Source of the DNA: Zoroaster sp. YZ-2022
Taxonomy: Eukaryota > Echinodermata > Asteroidea > Forcipulatida > Zoroasteridae
DNA: 64,000 nucleotides
Assembly: GCA_029582265.1 (NCBI GenBank)
Contig: CM055830.1
Coordinates: forward strand, 22,490,163 to 22,554,162
Reading direction: 5' to 3'
The translations under genes and the position numbers were made by a program. Shown one piece after another: positions 12,013 to 22,318 of this stretch (position 1 is its first letter; every line of letters begins with the position of its first letter). The notes beneath the pieces are model-generated. The model was not told the origin of the DNA. It saw nothing but the letters and a program-made list of their open reading frames with translations, and searched no databases.

Positions 12013-12109
12013 GCTTAGCAGAAAATATTTCTCAGCAATTTTATCTGCTTAGCAAAACTTAGCAGAGAACTTCCCAGAAGCAATACATTTCCCAGAAGCA
12101 AATACATTT

Positions 12110-12680
12110 CCAGGCTGGACATGTGTAACTCCCTCCTGTATGGTGTTAACAAATCTCAGCTCACTCGTCTTCAACGTTTGCAAAACATGGCTGCACGACT
12201 GGTTACTCTGTCTCGCAAACGATCACACATCACCCCTATCCTCAGGCAACTCCACTGGTTACCAGTGGAACAAAGGATAGTTTTCAAACTCGGTCTCCTG
12301 GTCTATAAATCATTACACAGCATGGCGCCATTCTACATCTCAGATCTTGTCACTCAATACACTCCATCACGCAGCGACCTACGATCTGCTGATCAAAGTC
12401 TCCTGGTAGAACACACAGCCAAGAACTCATGGGGAGCACGTTCTTTCCTGGTTACTGCAGGAAAAGTGTGGAACAGTTTTCCGTACCACATCAGGGCAGC
12501 CGATACGACATCATTATTTAAAACTGCTCTCAAAACTCATCTGTTTCAAGCCAATATAGACTAATAATTTTCTATATATTTGTTGCCTTTTTTTCTCTTG
12601 TTCTCTTGTATCACGAGCGAGCGCCATGAGCGCCTTTTGGCGGATACCGGCGCTATATAAGACTCCATTATTATTATTAT
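12110..12680 (+). mobile_element. CR1/L2-like LINE 3' end, second family
   Basis: A 5'-truncated LINE with coding sequence to 12561, then a short 3' UTR ending ccggcgctatataagactcc and an ATT tail. It differs in sequence from the copy at 9738. The 3' tail closely resembles that of the tRNA-Leu SINEs. No target duplication was found. Confidence 0.85.
12115..12564 (+). pseudogene. Reverse transcriptase C-terminus of a LINE, truncated
   Basis: The frame encodes LDMCNSLLYGVNKSQL, RLQRLQNMAARLVT, LRQLHWLPVEQRIVFKLGLL, YKSLHSMAPFYISDL and KTALKTHLFQANID before the stop. This is the characteristic C-terminal region of CR1/L2-like ORF2. It starts just downstream of the catalytic domain and is undamaged over about 150 codons. 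It is a fragment without enzymatic capacity. Confidence 0.87.
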
Positions 12681-12807
12681 GTATATGCATTACCTGTACA
12701 TGGCAATTTGTTTGTGTAACCAACTGTATCCAAGCACAAATTTTCTGTGCTCATCAGATTTTAGCAGTTCAATGAAATTGTCCTCTGGTAGTCTAGTATG
12801 CTGTTAA

Positions 12808-13248
12808 AGGGGCAACATCATCACGATCAACAGGGCATGGAATCGGAGTGCTAGTTTTAGCTTAACTCAGTGACTGAAAATAATACCCCACATGATAAGG
12901 TCATATTACCGTTGCTGTTGCATATATGAGCTAGTAATTTCCAGTCACTGTGTTCATCTATGGGCAATATCGTCATGATCACAGCAGACTTTCCACATCA
13001 GGGCATGGAATCGGTGTCCCAGTTTAAGATGAACACACAGTGACTGAAATTTACTGGTTCATATCTATGCAGCAGCAACGGTAATATGACCTAATATCGT
13101 GTGGGGTATTATTTTCAGTCACTGAATTAATCTAAAAGTAGCACTCTGATTCCATGCCCTGTTGATCATGACATAGTGTCCCTTTAAACAAGGGCACCAA
13201 TTCCATGACCTGTTGAAAGTCTGCTCTGATCGTGATGACATTGTCTCT
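12808..13248. mobile_element. TTAA-flanked MITE, AAAGGGRC family, composite copy
   Basis: The left end TTAA-aaggggcaacatcatcac (TTAA at 12804) and right end catagtgtccctttaa (TTAA at 13184) are inverted repeats containing cagggcatggaatcgg on both sides. A further inverted end finishes at TTAA 13249, so this is a nested or tandem composite. TTAA targets suggest piggyBac-type mobilisation. Relatives: 6493-6606 and 50829-51653, with an end fragment near 17325. Confidence 0.75.
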
Positions 13249-13259
13249 TTAATATGAAG

Positions 13260-13631
13260 TAGTTTGAGACTGTCCTGTGGATGTAAATTACATAAAACAC
13301 ACAAAACAATTACAGGCAGCCATATCCTCTCACGCAAGATTATCCACAGAATCTCTTTAGGGAAACAACACAGCTAGCTTACAATGTTTACACAATGAAC
13401 TGTGGCTGGTAACAGCTTAATGACACTGAACTTATCCACCCTGATCAGATTAACAGCATAGAAGGCTTGTCAATTCACACATAAAGTATTTAGATGTAGG
13501 ACTGAGCATATAACTGCACTCAAACAAACCACATACTACCTACATGCTAATTATTAGACACATAGAGATATGGTACAGCATAATGTTATTGTTGGCAAGA
13601 CTGGTTTTCAATGTGTATAATTATAATATGC
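13260..13631. other. No recognised feature
   Basis: Spacer between two MITEs. No coding frame or repeat is supported. Confidence 0.4.
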
Positions 13632-13634
13632 TTA

Positions 13635-13834
13635 AGGCCGGTTCATACTTCATGCGAAAGCGAAAGCAAATGCGAAGCGAAATACGTGATGTTGACAATA
13701 TGGTTCACGGCAAATATTCGCGGCGAAGGTTTGCAAAATTTGAACACATTTCAACTTGCGCGAATCATTCGTCGCGAATTTGATGACGTAAAATTCACTT
13801 CGCATTCGCTTTCACGTGAAGTATGAACCGGCCT
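13635..13834. mobile_element. PIF/Harbinger-like MITE, 200 bp
   Basis: Perfect inverted termini AGGCCGGTTCATACTTCA are flanked by a 3-bp TTA duplication (13632-13634 and 13835-13837). Subterminal gcgaaagcgaaagc and gcattcgctttcacg extend the inverted repeat. A TWA duplication is typical of PIF/Harbinger. The element is CpG-rich compared with its flanks and non-coding. Confidence 0.85.
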
Positions 13835-13837
13835 TTA

Positions 13838-14372
13838 CTCTCTTTGGATCAAGATACATTAAACAACCAACATGCTCAGTGTGGGGTCTAAGTCATGAGA
13901 AAAGTGTGAAAAAGCAATCACAATTTTAACAGAAAAAGTTGTTTCTTAGATCAATCTGAAAATATGTAAATGCCTCATCCCAAATGCAGCTAAACAAATT
14001 GACAGATATCTCACATTCCAGAATTTTGTATATTAAATTTTATTTCCAAAAAGAAGTTATTCTATAGATTCAATTGATCACCGCCATCTTGGTAATTATA
14101 ATTTTGATTTGTCCTGCTGAGACGGATATATATTGGGAGACAAAAACAACGTTTATATTGATTTACAATGTTGTTTGCAAATTTTGAATAATAATTGTAC
14201 TTTTTCTCTTTATATGCCAAGAAACGCAATAACACTTAAACATTAAAAATGATGCAGACAAATTGCAAAAGCATCTGCAAGATTGTTTGGGGAGAGATAG
14301 AGGGGTACATGTCCAAATAAATTATGTCCATGACTGCCAAAGTGTTTACAAGATGACATTGTTTAAGGGGAC
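13838..14372. other. No recognised feature
   Basis: AT-rich spacer between two DNA transposons. No gene or further repeat is identified. Confidence 0.4.
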
Positions 14373-14376
14373 TAAA

Positions 14377-15132
14377 GCCCTTTTCACATGACAAACACAA
14401 ACTAGGGTCCTTGGTCTCGGGCGCCAGTTGTATTGACCACGGACGTTGGTCAAACTCGGATACGACCTTTCACACGGCGAAGAAACCAACGCCCGTGTCA
14501 CATAGCCTTCGTCTTTTGGGGTGTCAAAGGTCAACATTGTTTATAGTGCAGTTAACTGGTATCCGCACAGCTAGCGTGGAATCGCTATTGCATGTATTGA
14601 TTACCATTCATTTTCCCGCGCTATTGTATTGTATGTTTATTGTTAGCATCCGTCCTCTCTCTCTCTACCACTCTCACAGCTCAGTGCAAAACATGGTGAA
14701 AAACGATATAGAATCGTTAATTTTTGAGCAAATGTCCAAAACTTCATCGAAGAAAAAAAACCAAAAGCGGAAACGTTGTTGTTTTGACGTATTCTACACA
14801 TTAAACTTAGCAACAAAAGCATCATCATTAACTGTTCGGGCGTCGCCATCTTGATTTAAAGGCATCCTGGGAAATTTTCTTCTTGCGCGCATGCGTGGTA
14901 GCTCTCGCGAAACAATGGTCCTTGGTCTCTGTGCGGTTTGTTCATTCACACGGCCTATCGTGGTGAACTTTCACAACGGTGTTTTTTTGTTGCTGGTCTC
15001 GACTGTGGTCAGGAAAAGACTACGGACCTGTGTTTGTGCAGAGCAGAGGTACATTTCACATGAAGTGTATTTGACAACGTTGTGTTCTTAGGACCATGGA
15101 CCCCCTGCTTATTTCCCTCGTGTGAAAAGGGC
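14377..15132. mobile_element. 756-bp DNA transposon, TAA(A) target
   Basis: Inverted ends GCCCTTTTCACA/TGTGAAAAGGGC are flanked by TAAA on both sides (14373-14376, 15133-15136). This could be a TAA duplication of PIF/Harbinger type. The interior is mixed: a plus-strand stretch encodes MVKNDIESLIFEQMSKTSSK followed by a run of basic residues, and an open frame spans 14411-14854. I do not recognise it as a transposase. The element may be non-autonomous with captured sequence. Confidence 0.75.
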
Positions 15133-15232
15133 TAAAGAGAGGGGTAACCCAACTAATTGTGTCCATGCTAGAAGATAAGTGTAAGAGAAAATACACACCC
15201 ATCTTGTCATATAAACAGACTGGTCCACACGT

Positions 15233-15916
15233 AGCTTGGGCGACAACACGATAATATCGCGATACCTTTTTTTGGTCGATTGCGATATCGAGGTATCGGC
15301 AAATCACGATTTAAAAAATATATATGGCGATTTAAAAAATACATCGCGATTAAATAAAATCGCGATTGTGAGTCGATTCAGAAATTCCATGGAAATAAAA
15401 TTAGGTCAGTCTTTTCAAGCTTTCAGAAGTGAGAAACAAAAATGAACTACTTCAGTGGTTAGCCGACTGTTGGATCACAAAGGAGCTTCCATACAGGGTC
15501 CAGACCCAGAACTCCATTGTTTCTCTTAATCCACTGCCACTCAAAGAAATCTATTCAGATGAATTAAGTGTTGGGAATTGAATGCATACCTGTGGTTGTC
15601 GGCTCTAAAGCAATCATGTGTTAATGAAAAAATAATCAAGATACTATCGAAAATCGCAATATATGTTTGACGATACTGGCTCTGGCAAAACTCTAAACTT
15701 GGACCCAATTTTCAAAAGTGAGATTTTGGTATAGTTTGATTCTCTAGACTTTCCTCTTTCATTTGATACCATATTTCTAGAAATCAGAAAAAAATTGATT
15801 TGTAGAAATCAGAATCAAATTATACCAAAATCTCACTTTTGAAAATTGGGTCCAAGTTCAGGGTTTTGCCAGAGCCAGTCACATCGTGGATGAAAACAAA
15901 TTATATTGCCCAAGCT
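15233..15916. mobile_element. gatatc-rich element with AGCTTGGGC termini
   Basis: AGCTTGGGC at 15233 and GCCCAAGCT at 15908-15916 are inverted. The left part is rich in cgcgatat, tatcgcgat and related words, as are the elements at 40119 and 47815. The right part contains a long hairpin (15675-15879). No coding capacity. Confidence 0.6.
15675..15879. repeat. Long hairpin with 69-nt arms
   Basis: The left arm (15675-15743) starts actggctctggcaaaac and the right arm (15811-15879) ends ttttgccagagccagt. I count 3 mismatches in 69. The loop is 67 nt and contains a further short repeat of agaaatcag. A transcript from either strand would fold into a long double-stranded stem. Confidence 0.93.
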
Positions 15917-16071
15917 TAGTCCATACAAAAGTTCTATTCATGCAAAATGCTTTTGAAATATGTAGTTACTCCTTCTTATTCATACAGCATGAAGCAAATG
16001 CACATTATTGTATCAAACGCCAAACAAGTAAAGGCAACTACTTTTAGAATTATTAGCAAATGCTTTAAATT

Positions 16072-16460
16072 TAGGGCTGTGCCGGGTATCTGGGTATCCG
16101 GGTATCCGGGTATCCGACCGAAACGGTCATTACCCGGTTCCATTTTTCGGTTCCAATTACCCGTAAACGACTTTTTAAAATTCGGACTTAACATTTGAGC
16201 GGTACGAACAGAAATCTGTGACTCTTGAACAATGCACTTGTACAGACATTTATCTTTAAATTCAAGAGATTACGCTCCAATAAAGAAAAGATCGATAGTA
16301 TGGTATCCTCTGTATTATAAAAGTCAATTTGTTACCATTTACAGTACATGTATTTGTACACCACCGGAGGCATGTTTTCAACAAAAATGAAAACGGGTAT
16401 CCGGGTATCCGAAGTTTCCTGATTTCGGGTTCCAAAAATATCCGAAAACGCACAGCCCTA
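16072..16460. mobile_element. hAT-like MITE, gggtatccg family, copy 1
   Basis: Termini TAGGGCTGTGC and GCACAGCCCTA are inverted. A TTTAAAT direct repeat lies on the left at 16064-16070 (one extra base from the end) and on the right at 16461-16467. Subterminal gggtatccgggtatcc repeats occur at both ends. The size fits an 8-bp hAT duplication with one mismatch. Copy 2 is at 38081-38465. Confidence 0.82.
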
Positions 16461-16467
16461 TTTAAAT

Positions 16468-18180
16468 ACATTCACGCATTCCGTTTTGCACAAGTTTTTA
16501 TTCATCGAATGGTAGTCAACGCTTCAGAATTAAGTATACAAAGCAAATGCTAGTTTTTATACACGTATTTATTAAATATAAGACTCTAAGGTTTGCATGG
16601 TAGCAGGTCATAACAGAGTAGGTTTGCGGTAACACCTTGTCAATAATCTCTCTTGAGTTGTGCAGTTCTGAGAAAAACCTGTGCTTCTTGCATATGTTCA
16701 GGTTCAACACTTCTTGTTTTTCTCGTAAACATCACTGTTATAGTCATCATGCGATGCCATGTGTTACATCGTCTATAAGTTCAGTATTCTGTGACCAATT
16801 TACTCATCAGATGTATCCACTCCCATGCAATATGTGCAGTCAAGAATAACAAAATACTATTTGACTTGTCCAGACACACTTCACCCAATCCATGCCCACC
16901 TGAGGTATGAGCTGGATGCAAGCTCGTTAAATGCATGATTCATGCTACGGTCTGAATTTGACATGCCGTTCATCATATTACACACTAAATCAGCCATGGA
17001 TTAAATTAAGGGAAAGTGTGTATGCTGCATTAATGCACTTGATGCTCATTGGCACATGTACATGTACATGTTTGATTTTTCTGTTCAAAGATCATTACAC
17101 ATGACCTTGATTGCTCTTCAGTCACATAAACCAATCATTTCTCTCCAGATCAGTGCAAAAATCACCCATCATGTTTGCTCAAATGTGTGGCCCTTGGCAA
17201 AATTTGTTTCCCTTCAAAATAAATTATTTGGGTGAAATGTCTGTAAATGGATCCAGACATCATAAGAAACAAGAAATATACAGAAATCAATCTGGGAAAG
17301 TTTCAAATCCGATACTGTAATATTAAAGGGGCAATATCATCATATTATACTTCCGACAACAAACAGGGGCAATGACCAACTATTTGACTTCTCGCCACAG
17401 CTTGACATTGCAATTTATTTAAATGCAAACCTGCAAATTAAACATCAAATATAATAACAACAAATAGACAATAATTTTGAAAATGGCAAGGAGCTGGATA
17501 CCGGACACAGGGCAAACCGGCATGGACAAACGCACAGGACATACATGTAACAGATGGACTACCACGTCCATCCAACATAAATTTATGAACCATTCGTTCA
17601 TAATCGCATGTGGCCACCACAAGGACAACCATGTCCTTACCAACATAAAACACAATGGACTACCACACCCATGTGTAGCCACACAATGGACTACCACGCC
17701 CATGTGTATCCACACACAACACCACATGAACACTTGGGGTCCAATGACCCCGATACAGGTCGAAAACCCGACCTCCACAAGTGAACAACCTGTCAACACA
17801 CCTTGCCTTAACCATCCAACTATGCACACAGTGCACGAAGTACATTTGTATTTTAAAAACATACACAAATTGTTATTCCCCAAGTTGGAAAAAGAGGGGG
17901 ATAGGATGGCCCCGAAGGAACCGCCGGGCACCCTAAATCTAACTTTACCATTAATTAACAAAGATAAAGTGTAACCCAGTCCTACTAACACATCAGAAAT
18001 TCCCCAAGTTGGAAAACGAGGGGGACAGTTAAGATAGCCCGACCGAAACCCGGAAGGCACTATGGTAATAAAAATTACATAACCTTGGCCTTTACAAGTA
18101 GAAATTACTTGATACAATTTGACCTACAAAATTAAATTATAATACTTCAAATATTTTTGTCATTTTCTGCAAAAAACTGC
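16468..18180. other. Unassigned; C-rich open region from 17.4 to 18.1 kb
   Basis: 16468-17400 shows only faint old repeat similarity, including a ttaaaggggcaatatcatc end near 17325. From about 17480 to 18060 the sequence is C-rich on the plus strand, with open frames of 165 codons (+) and 232 codons (-). Neither gives a protein I recognise. A direct repeat of ccccaagttggaaaa occurs at about 17879 and 18003. It could be part of an unknown element leading into the promoter-like region at 18.4 kb. Confidence 0.4.
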
Positions 18181-18363
18181 CAACAGCTCTGAGAAAACCC
18201 CTGAAAACTGAATACCAACCATCCCAATGATATTACAAAGGAGGAGCCATAGGGGAGGTGGCGGGTTATAAATTTTGACTTAAATCACAAGCTGTGACAA
18301 AGTGACGCTAAGCCAGAAACTTTCCCTCCTAATTGAGAAAAGCCCTGCAATTATTGAGCTCTC

Positions 18364-18500
18364 ATTGGCTGCAAGTTCCAACATATGAACCAATCAAACC
18401 ACTTAGCAAATAACGCCTATGCTGATTGGTTGCCTGCGGATCCACCAAACCAGTATAAACAGCTTCACACACCAAGACTGCCAGAATGTACTAACTAGCG
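18364..18500 (+). promoter_or_regulatory. Promoter-like region with CCAAT boxes and TATA box
   Basis: Three CCAAT motifs (inverted at 18364-18368, direct at 18390-18394, inverted at 18425-18429) precede TATAAA at 18454-18459. Initiation would be expected near 18485. This is the canonical order and spacing of a metazoan RNA polymerase II promoter. An ATG with an open frame and a splice donor follow. It could belong to a host gene or to a retroelement. Confidence 0.5.
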
Positions 18501-18518
18501 CGTCCAACTGTCAACACC

Positions 18519-18637
18519 ATGACAGTACATAAGCAAAAAGCCCAAACCATGTATACATACAAACACTTAAACGCAGGCACCACCGCACGCAACATGGAAC
18601 GTAATGTATATGTGTCAGGACAGAATACGGGGGAAAT
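18519..18637 (+). CDS. Possible first coding exon, unknown protein
   Basis: The ATG at 18519 lies about 60 bp downstream of the TATA box and opens 39 codons (starting MTVHKQKAQTMYTYKHL, Lys/Thr-rich). It ends just before GTGAGT at 18638, a good splice donor; without splicing a stop follows at once. I recognise no domain and no signal peptide. It is supported only by position and the splice signal. Chance occurrence is possible. Confidence 0.25.
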
Positions 18638-18937
18638 GTGAGTATTGAATGCTGAGTATAAAGCATTTGATCATAAAATTGATAAAATGAAATATTCTCA
18701 ATATTTGTCACGATAATATCATTATTATACAGCCACTGGCTCATCATTATGTAGCAGCCATGGTAATATGATCTGAATGGAAAAAATGCATTCAGATTAT
18801 TTGTATTCATTCTAATGTGGATCATCATTATGATCCATTTCAGATTGGAATTTGTTTATGTTTTCTTGAAAATGACAACAAGTCAGACGGTACAAACAAA
18901 AAATCAAACTAGAGATTGGTATTTGTATTGACAAACA

Positions 18938-19335
18938 CTAGGTGTTCGGGAAGAAGTAAAGGTCAAATTGGGGTCACCTTTGTGTAAAATTGTTTTGACA
19001 ATTAACGATCTGTACAATGGTGCAAAGATTGTGAATTTACCTCTTGTGGATGATTTTTTTTAATATTAAACTTTGACTTCCGGTTTGGACAGGAAGTAAA
19101 GGTCAAATTGGGGTCACCTTTTTGTAAATATTTGTTGACAATTAACGATCTGTACAATGGTGCAAAAATTGTGAATTTACCTCTTGTGGTTGTTGAGATA
19201 TGATTTTTTTAAATATTAAACTTTGATTTATCGTAATTCGATATCTGATGACCTCATCATGATGTCACAACTCATGTTTCATCTACGTGTTAAGTTCTAA
19301 GTATATGCCAAGTTTCAAGTTCATGTGAAGTTTGC
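18938..19335 (+). repeat. 140-bp tandem duplication upstream of the AAG tract
   Basis: ggaagtaaaggtcaaattgg, ggtcacctttttgtaaa and gacaattaacgatctgtac occur twice with a 140-bp offset (18951 and 19091 region). The following atatgccaagtttcaagttc runs directly into the AAG microsatellite, which could be the grown tail of a retroposon. Confidence 0.75.
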
Positions 19336-19662
19336 AAGAAGAAGAAGAAGAAGAAGAAGAAGAAGAAGAAGAAGAAGAAGAAGAAGAAGAAGAAGAAGAA
19401 GAAGAAGAAGAAGAAGAAGAAGAAGAAGAAGAAGAAGAAGAAGAAGAAGAAGAAGAAGAAGAAGAAGAAGAAGAAGAAGAAGAAGAAGAAGAAGAAGAAG
19501 AAGAAGAAGAAGAAGAAGAAGAAGAAGAAGAAGAAGAAGAAGAAGAAGAAGAAGAAGAAGAAGAAGAAGAAGAAGAAGAAGAAGAAGAAGAAGAAGAAGA
19601 AGAAGAAGAAGAAGAAGAAGAAGAAGAAGAAGAAGAAGAAGAAGAAGAAGAAGAAGAAGAAG

Positions 19663-19692
<30 letters not shown>
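19336..19692 (+). repeat. Uninterrupted (AAG)119 microsatellite
   Basis: 357 bp of perfect AAG/GAA repeat with no interruption that I could find. The plus strand is pure purine, so the tract can form intramolecular triplex (H-DNA). The open frames of poly-Arg, poly-Glu or poly-Lys are artefacts. Length is probably polymorphic, and assembled length may differ from the true length. Confidence 0.98.
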
Positions 19693-19693
<1 letters not shown>

Positions 19694-20390
19694 GGACTTA
19701 TGTCCCTAGCAGTGACTTTGAATTTACCAATGGTGTACTTTAAAAGTGATTAGTTTTTTTGTCCCGATACAAGTTTTTTTTTCTGTTCCCCTTAGAAACT
19801 GGAATTGTATCAAATAAGTACACCTGTAGATCCGAGATCAAATCAATGTTTTCTTCAATGACCTTTTCACAAATAATTGAAAACTTTCAATAGTAGTTTA
19901 AGAGACATTTGCAGTGTCTTTCTCAAAGTAATAATTGACTCAATTTCTTTTCAGTTAATGACCAATGGTGTACTTCCCCATCAGTTTTTTTTTACATTAT
20001 TTTGTTATTACTGTTATTTTATTTTATTTACTAAAAGTATATATTGTTCATATATAAGTTCATATTTGTTTCTTTTTTGTATTTTGCTTCCCCTGTTCCT
20101 GTTTTCTTAGAAATGCTCAGTTGTATCAAATCAGTACACCTGTATAACTGAGATCAAATCAATGTTTTCCTAAATGACAAGCTTTTATCAAGCTATACTT
20201 GAGGTCTATAGAAGTAGACCCTTTGGCCCTGGGAGAGAGGAAGGTTTATAGGGTCGAAGGAATTTTCATTGATTCCAGTAACATAAGAACCCTACATTGC
20301 ATCGATCTATATGACTGGTCATATTTGGTTCAATTTAATAGTTTGCTTGAGGAATTCCTTTAAAGCCAGTAGCCTATGTACTTTCAATAA
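19693..20390. other. Unassigned with weak internal duplication
   Basis: Segments around 19730-19860 and 19965-20165 share words such as accaatggtgtactt, agtacacctgta and gagatcaaatcaatgttttc, so this is an old duplication. No gene is supported. Confidence 0.45.
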
Positions 20391-20704
20391 AATGCATCCA
20401 CACATCATACGAATCAAGCGATACAATGTAGTCAAAAAACAACCCGTGAAAGAAATGCATCCACACTTCATATAATCAAGCGATACAATGTAGTCAAAAA
20501 ACAACCTGTGAAAGAAATGCATCCACACTTCATATAATCAAGCGATACAATGTAGTCAAAAAACAACCTGTGAAAGAAATGCATCCACACTTCATATAAT
20601 CAAGCGATACAATGTAGTCAAAAAACAACCCGTGAAAGAAATGCATCCACACTTCATATAATCAAGAGATACAACGTAGTCAACAAACAACCTGTGAAAG
20701 TTTA
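20391..20704. repeat. 62-bp minisatellite, 5 units
   Basis: Units contain atgcatccacacttcatata, tcaagcgatacaatgtagtc and aaaaaacaacctgtgaaag. Starts are at 20394, 20457, 20519, 20581 and 20643. Units 2-4 are almost identical, indicating recent amplification. Confidence 0.95.
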
Positions 20705-20777
20705 CACTTATTTCATTGTGAAAATCAAATTTGTTGTATTTATTCCAATGGGATTAGTTTACATCTCCAAACATTAA

Positions 20778-21020
20778 CCCTAACCACCTAGGTATTCTGG
20801 CTAGGAATCTTCCTGAATCCTCCAAAATCCATCAGTGCACTTTTGGAAACATGCCCTTATCTTCAAAATGCACCACGCATTTTCATTGAGCATGGTCTGT
20901 ACTTCTTGCTAGGTAGTAATTTTGCCCCCTTTGAAGAGGTTAAAGTACCAGTTTCTAACAGTGAATTTTCCCCAAAAAGTGCCCCTTGGAGGATTTTGAT
21001 GGATTTGGGGGTGGTTAGGG
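20778..21020. mobile_element. piggyBac-like MITE, CCCTAACC family, cleanest copy
   Basis: TTAA at 20774-20777 and 21021-21024 flank CCCTAACCACC and its exact inverse GGTGGTTAGGG. The interior has one copy of the ggctaggaatcttcctgaat segment that is amplified at 4391-4625. Length is 243 bp, non-coding. Confidence 0.88.
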
Positions 21021-21099
21021 TTAATCTGCAAACAAAATTAATAAATTGTACTAAAATGATAGCATATCAAGTGGGTATACACCATTTGTAATTACTGTA

Positions 21100-21150
21100 A
21101 TCAGGTAGATACTGAAAACCCAATCCACACATTGGCTTAGGTCCAAGTAG
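21100..21150 (+). repeat. Dispersed repeat H, left part (array-bearing)
   Basis: actgaaaacccaatccaca, ttggcttaggtccaag and taggatttgaacctggga match the sequence just upstream of the 22-bp array at 23453-23510. ggatttgaacc resembles an inverted tRNA B box, so this may be a tRNA-related SINE read on the minus strand. Confidence 0.65.
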
Positions 21151-21372
21151 GATTTGAACCTGGGACCACAATGGGAAAAGGTGAGGAAAGTAACCTGGGA
21201 CCACAATGGGGAAAGGTGAGGAAAGTAACCTGGGACCACAATGGGGAAAGGTGAGGAAAGTAACCTGGGACCACAATGGGGAAAGGTGAGGAAAGTAACC
21301 TGGGACCACAATGGGGAAAGGTGAGGAAAGTAACCTGGGACCACCGTGAATGGGGAAAGGTGAGGAAAGTAC
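21151..21372. repeat. 35-bp minisatellite, about 6 units
   Basis: Units contain aacctgggaccacaatgggg and aaaggtgaggaaagt. The starts at 21161, 21196 and 21231 give 35 bp. The last unit has a small insertion (ccgtgaa). Long minus-strand frames across the array are artefacts of a unit not divisible by 3. Confidence 0.95.
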
Positions 21373-21631
21373 CACTACACCAACATGATCTCCAATCAGT
21401 CGATTAGAGCCTAATTTCATGCCTCTGGTTAACATGGAATTCTGCACTTACAATCAACATGTTGCTTCTTACAAGGCTAGTGCAGATTGTTTGGGCTAGC
21501 CTAGCTAGCCAAATAACTCATCTGCACAAGCAGACATTCCTGGCTAACCTGCAACGTAAGCTGACATAAGCACAGAAACGTTTTGCTACATAGTAATAAG
21601 CGCCAAGCTGAGCCATGAAACTGGGACCTGA

Positions 21632-22140
21632 GGCCAATTTCATTGAGCTGCTTAGCTGGAAAAATTGCTAAGCACAGGAAAATTTTGCTTAGCAAAAACA
21701 GGTTATCAGCCAAAATGTCATGTGGAGTGTCGTGGAGTGTCGTGGAGTGTCGTGGACGAGCGGTCTAGCTTAACCATAGCTTAGACACTTAACCATAATT
21801 GCTTCTCTCCACCCAGAGGTTAAATGGGTACCTGTGAGGGCAGAGTTGGTTGATTAGCCCTATATGCGCTGTAATGGCAGCAATTGAGCTGTATACTCCC
21901 CAGGGAGCTGAGATGGTTTCAGGAATGATTTATGAGCCTTATGAGCAGGGGTAATGATATAATGCGCCTTGAGCACCACTTAGTTGGTGGATACGTGCGC
22001 TATATAAGTCCAATTAATTTTTAAAAAATAATAATAATGTGAAGTATCCGGTTCGTGACTGGTTCCCTGCTATTTTTTGCTTAGTAAATAAATTTGTTGA
22101 GCAGTATTTTCTGTTCAGCAGCTCGATAAAACTGGGCCCT
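21632..22140. mobile_element. MITE, gggcccaatttcat family, interrupted by a SINE
   Basis: The left end ggccaatttcattgagctgc and right end agctcgataaaactgggcc are inverted. Internal ttgcttagcaaaa-type words are family hallmarks. The SINE at 21722-22038 is inserted in the middle. Relatives: 22141-22318 (immediately adjacent) and 36497-36705. Confidence 0.7.
21722..22038 (+). mobile_element. SINE, tRNA-Leu-derived, head partly deleted
   Basis: The body and tail match 153-537 almost exactly (gggtacctgtgagggcag, gtgcgctatataagtcca). The head has lost the anticodon and B-box region between cggtctagctta and acacttaaccat. It begins with a threefold 10-bp repeat of agtgtcgtgg. Without a B box this copy could not be transcribed normally. 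Confidence 0.88.
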
Positions 22141-22318
22141 GGATCCAGTTTCATAGCACTAGACAATTTGTGCTCGGCAAAAATAGGTTACCAGGCAAAT
22201 TGCCATGTAATGAATATTGCTTCTGCCAGGTTCTCAGCTAAATTTCGCTCAGCAGATAAATTTTCTAAGCAATATTTTATGCTAAGCAGCTCTATGAAAA
22301 TTGTGCCCCAGTTGATTG
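22141..22318. mobile_element. MITE, gggcccaatttcat family, adjacent copy
   Basis: Starts tggatccagtttcatagca and ends agctctatgaaaattgtgcc. Shares tctcagcta, tttcgctcagcag and aagcaatattttatgctaag motifs with its neighbour, so the two copies lie in tandem. Confidence 0.65.

Noticed and set aside
11517..12062. Frames of 72-170 codons with repeated LAYAWAQCHRDTETES-like peptides
   Set aside because: Translation of the 52-bp minisatellite; the frame shifts every unit.
17419..18117. Minus-strand 232-codon frame as a protein gene
   Set aside because: Irregular Cys/Trp/Gly-rich product with no recognisable domain, and the opposite strand is also open for 165 codons. The C-rich composition probably suppresses stops.
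19325..19753. Poly-Arg, poly-Glu and poly-Lys frames
   Set aside because: A trinucleotide AAG microsatellite, not a protein gene.
20391..20704. CRISPR-like 62-bp repeat-spacer units
   Set aside because: The whole 62-bp unit is conserved, so there are no variable spacers.
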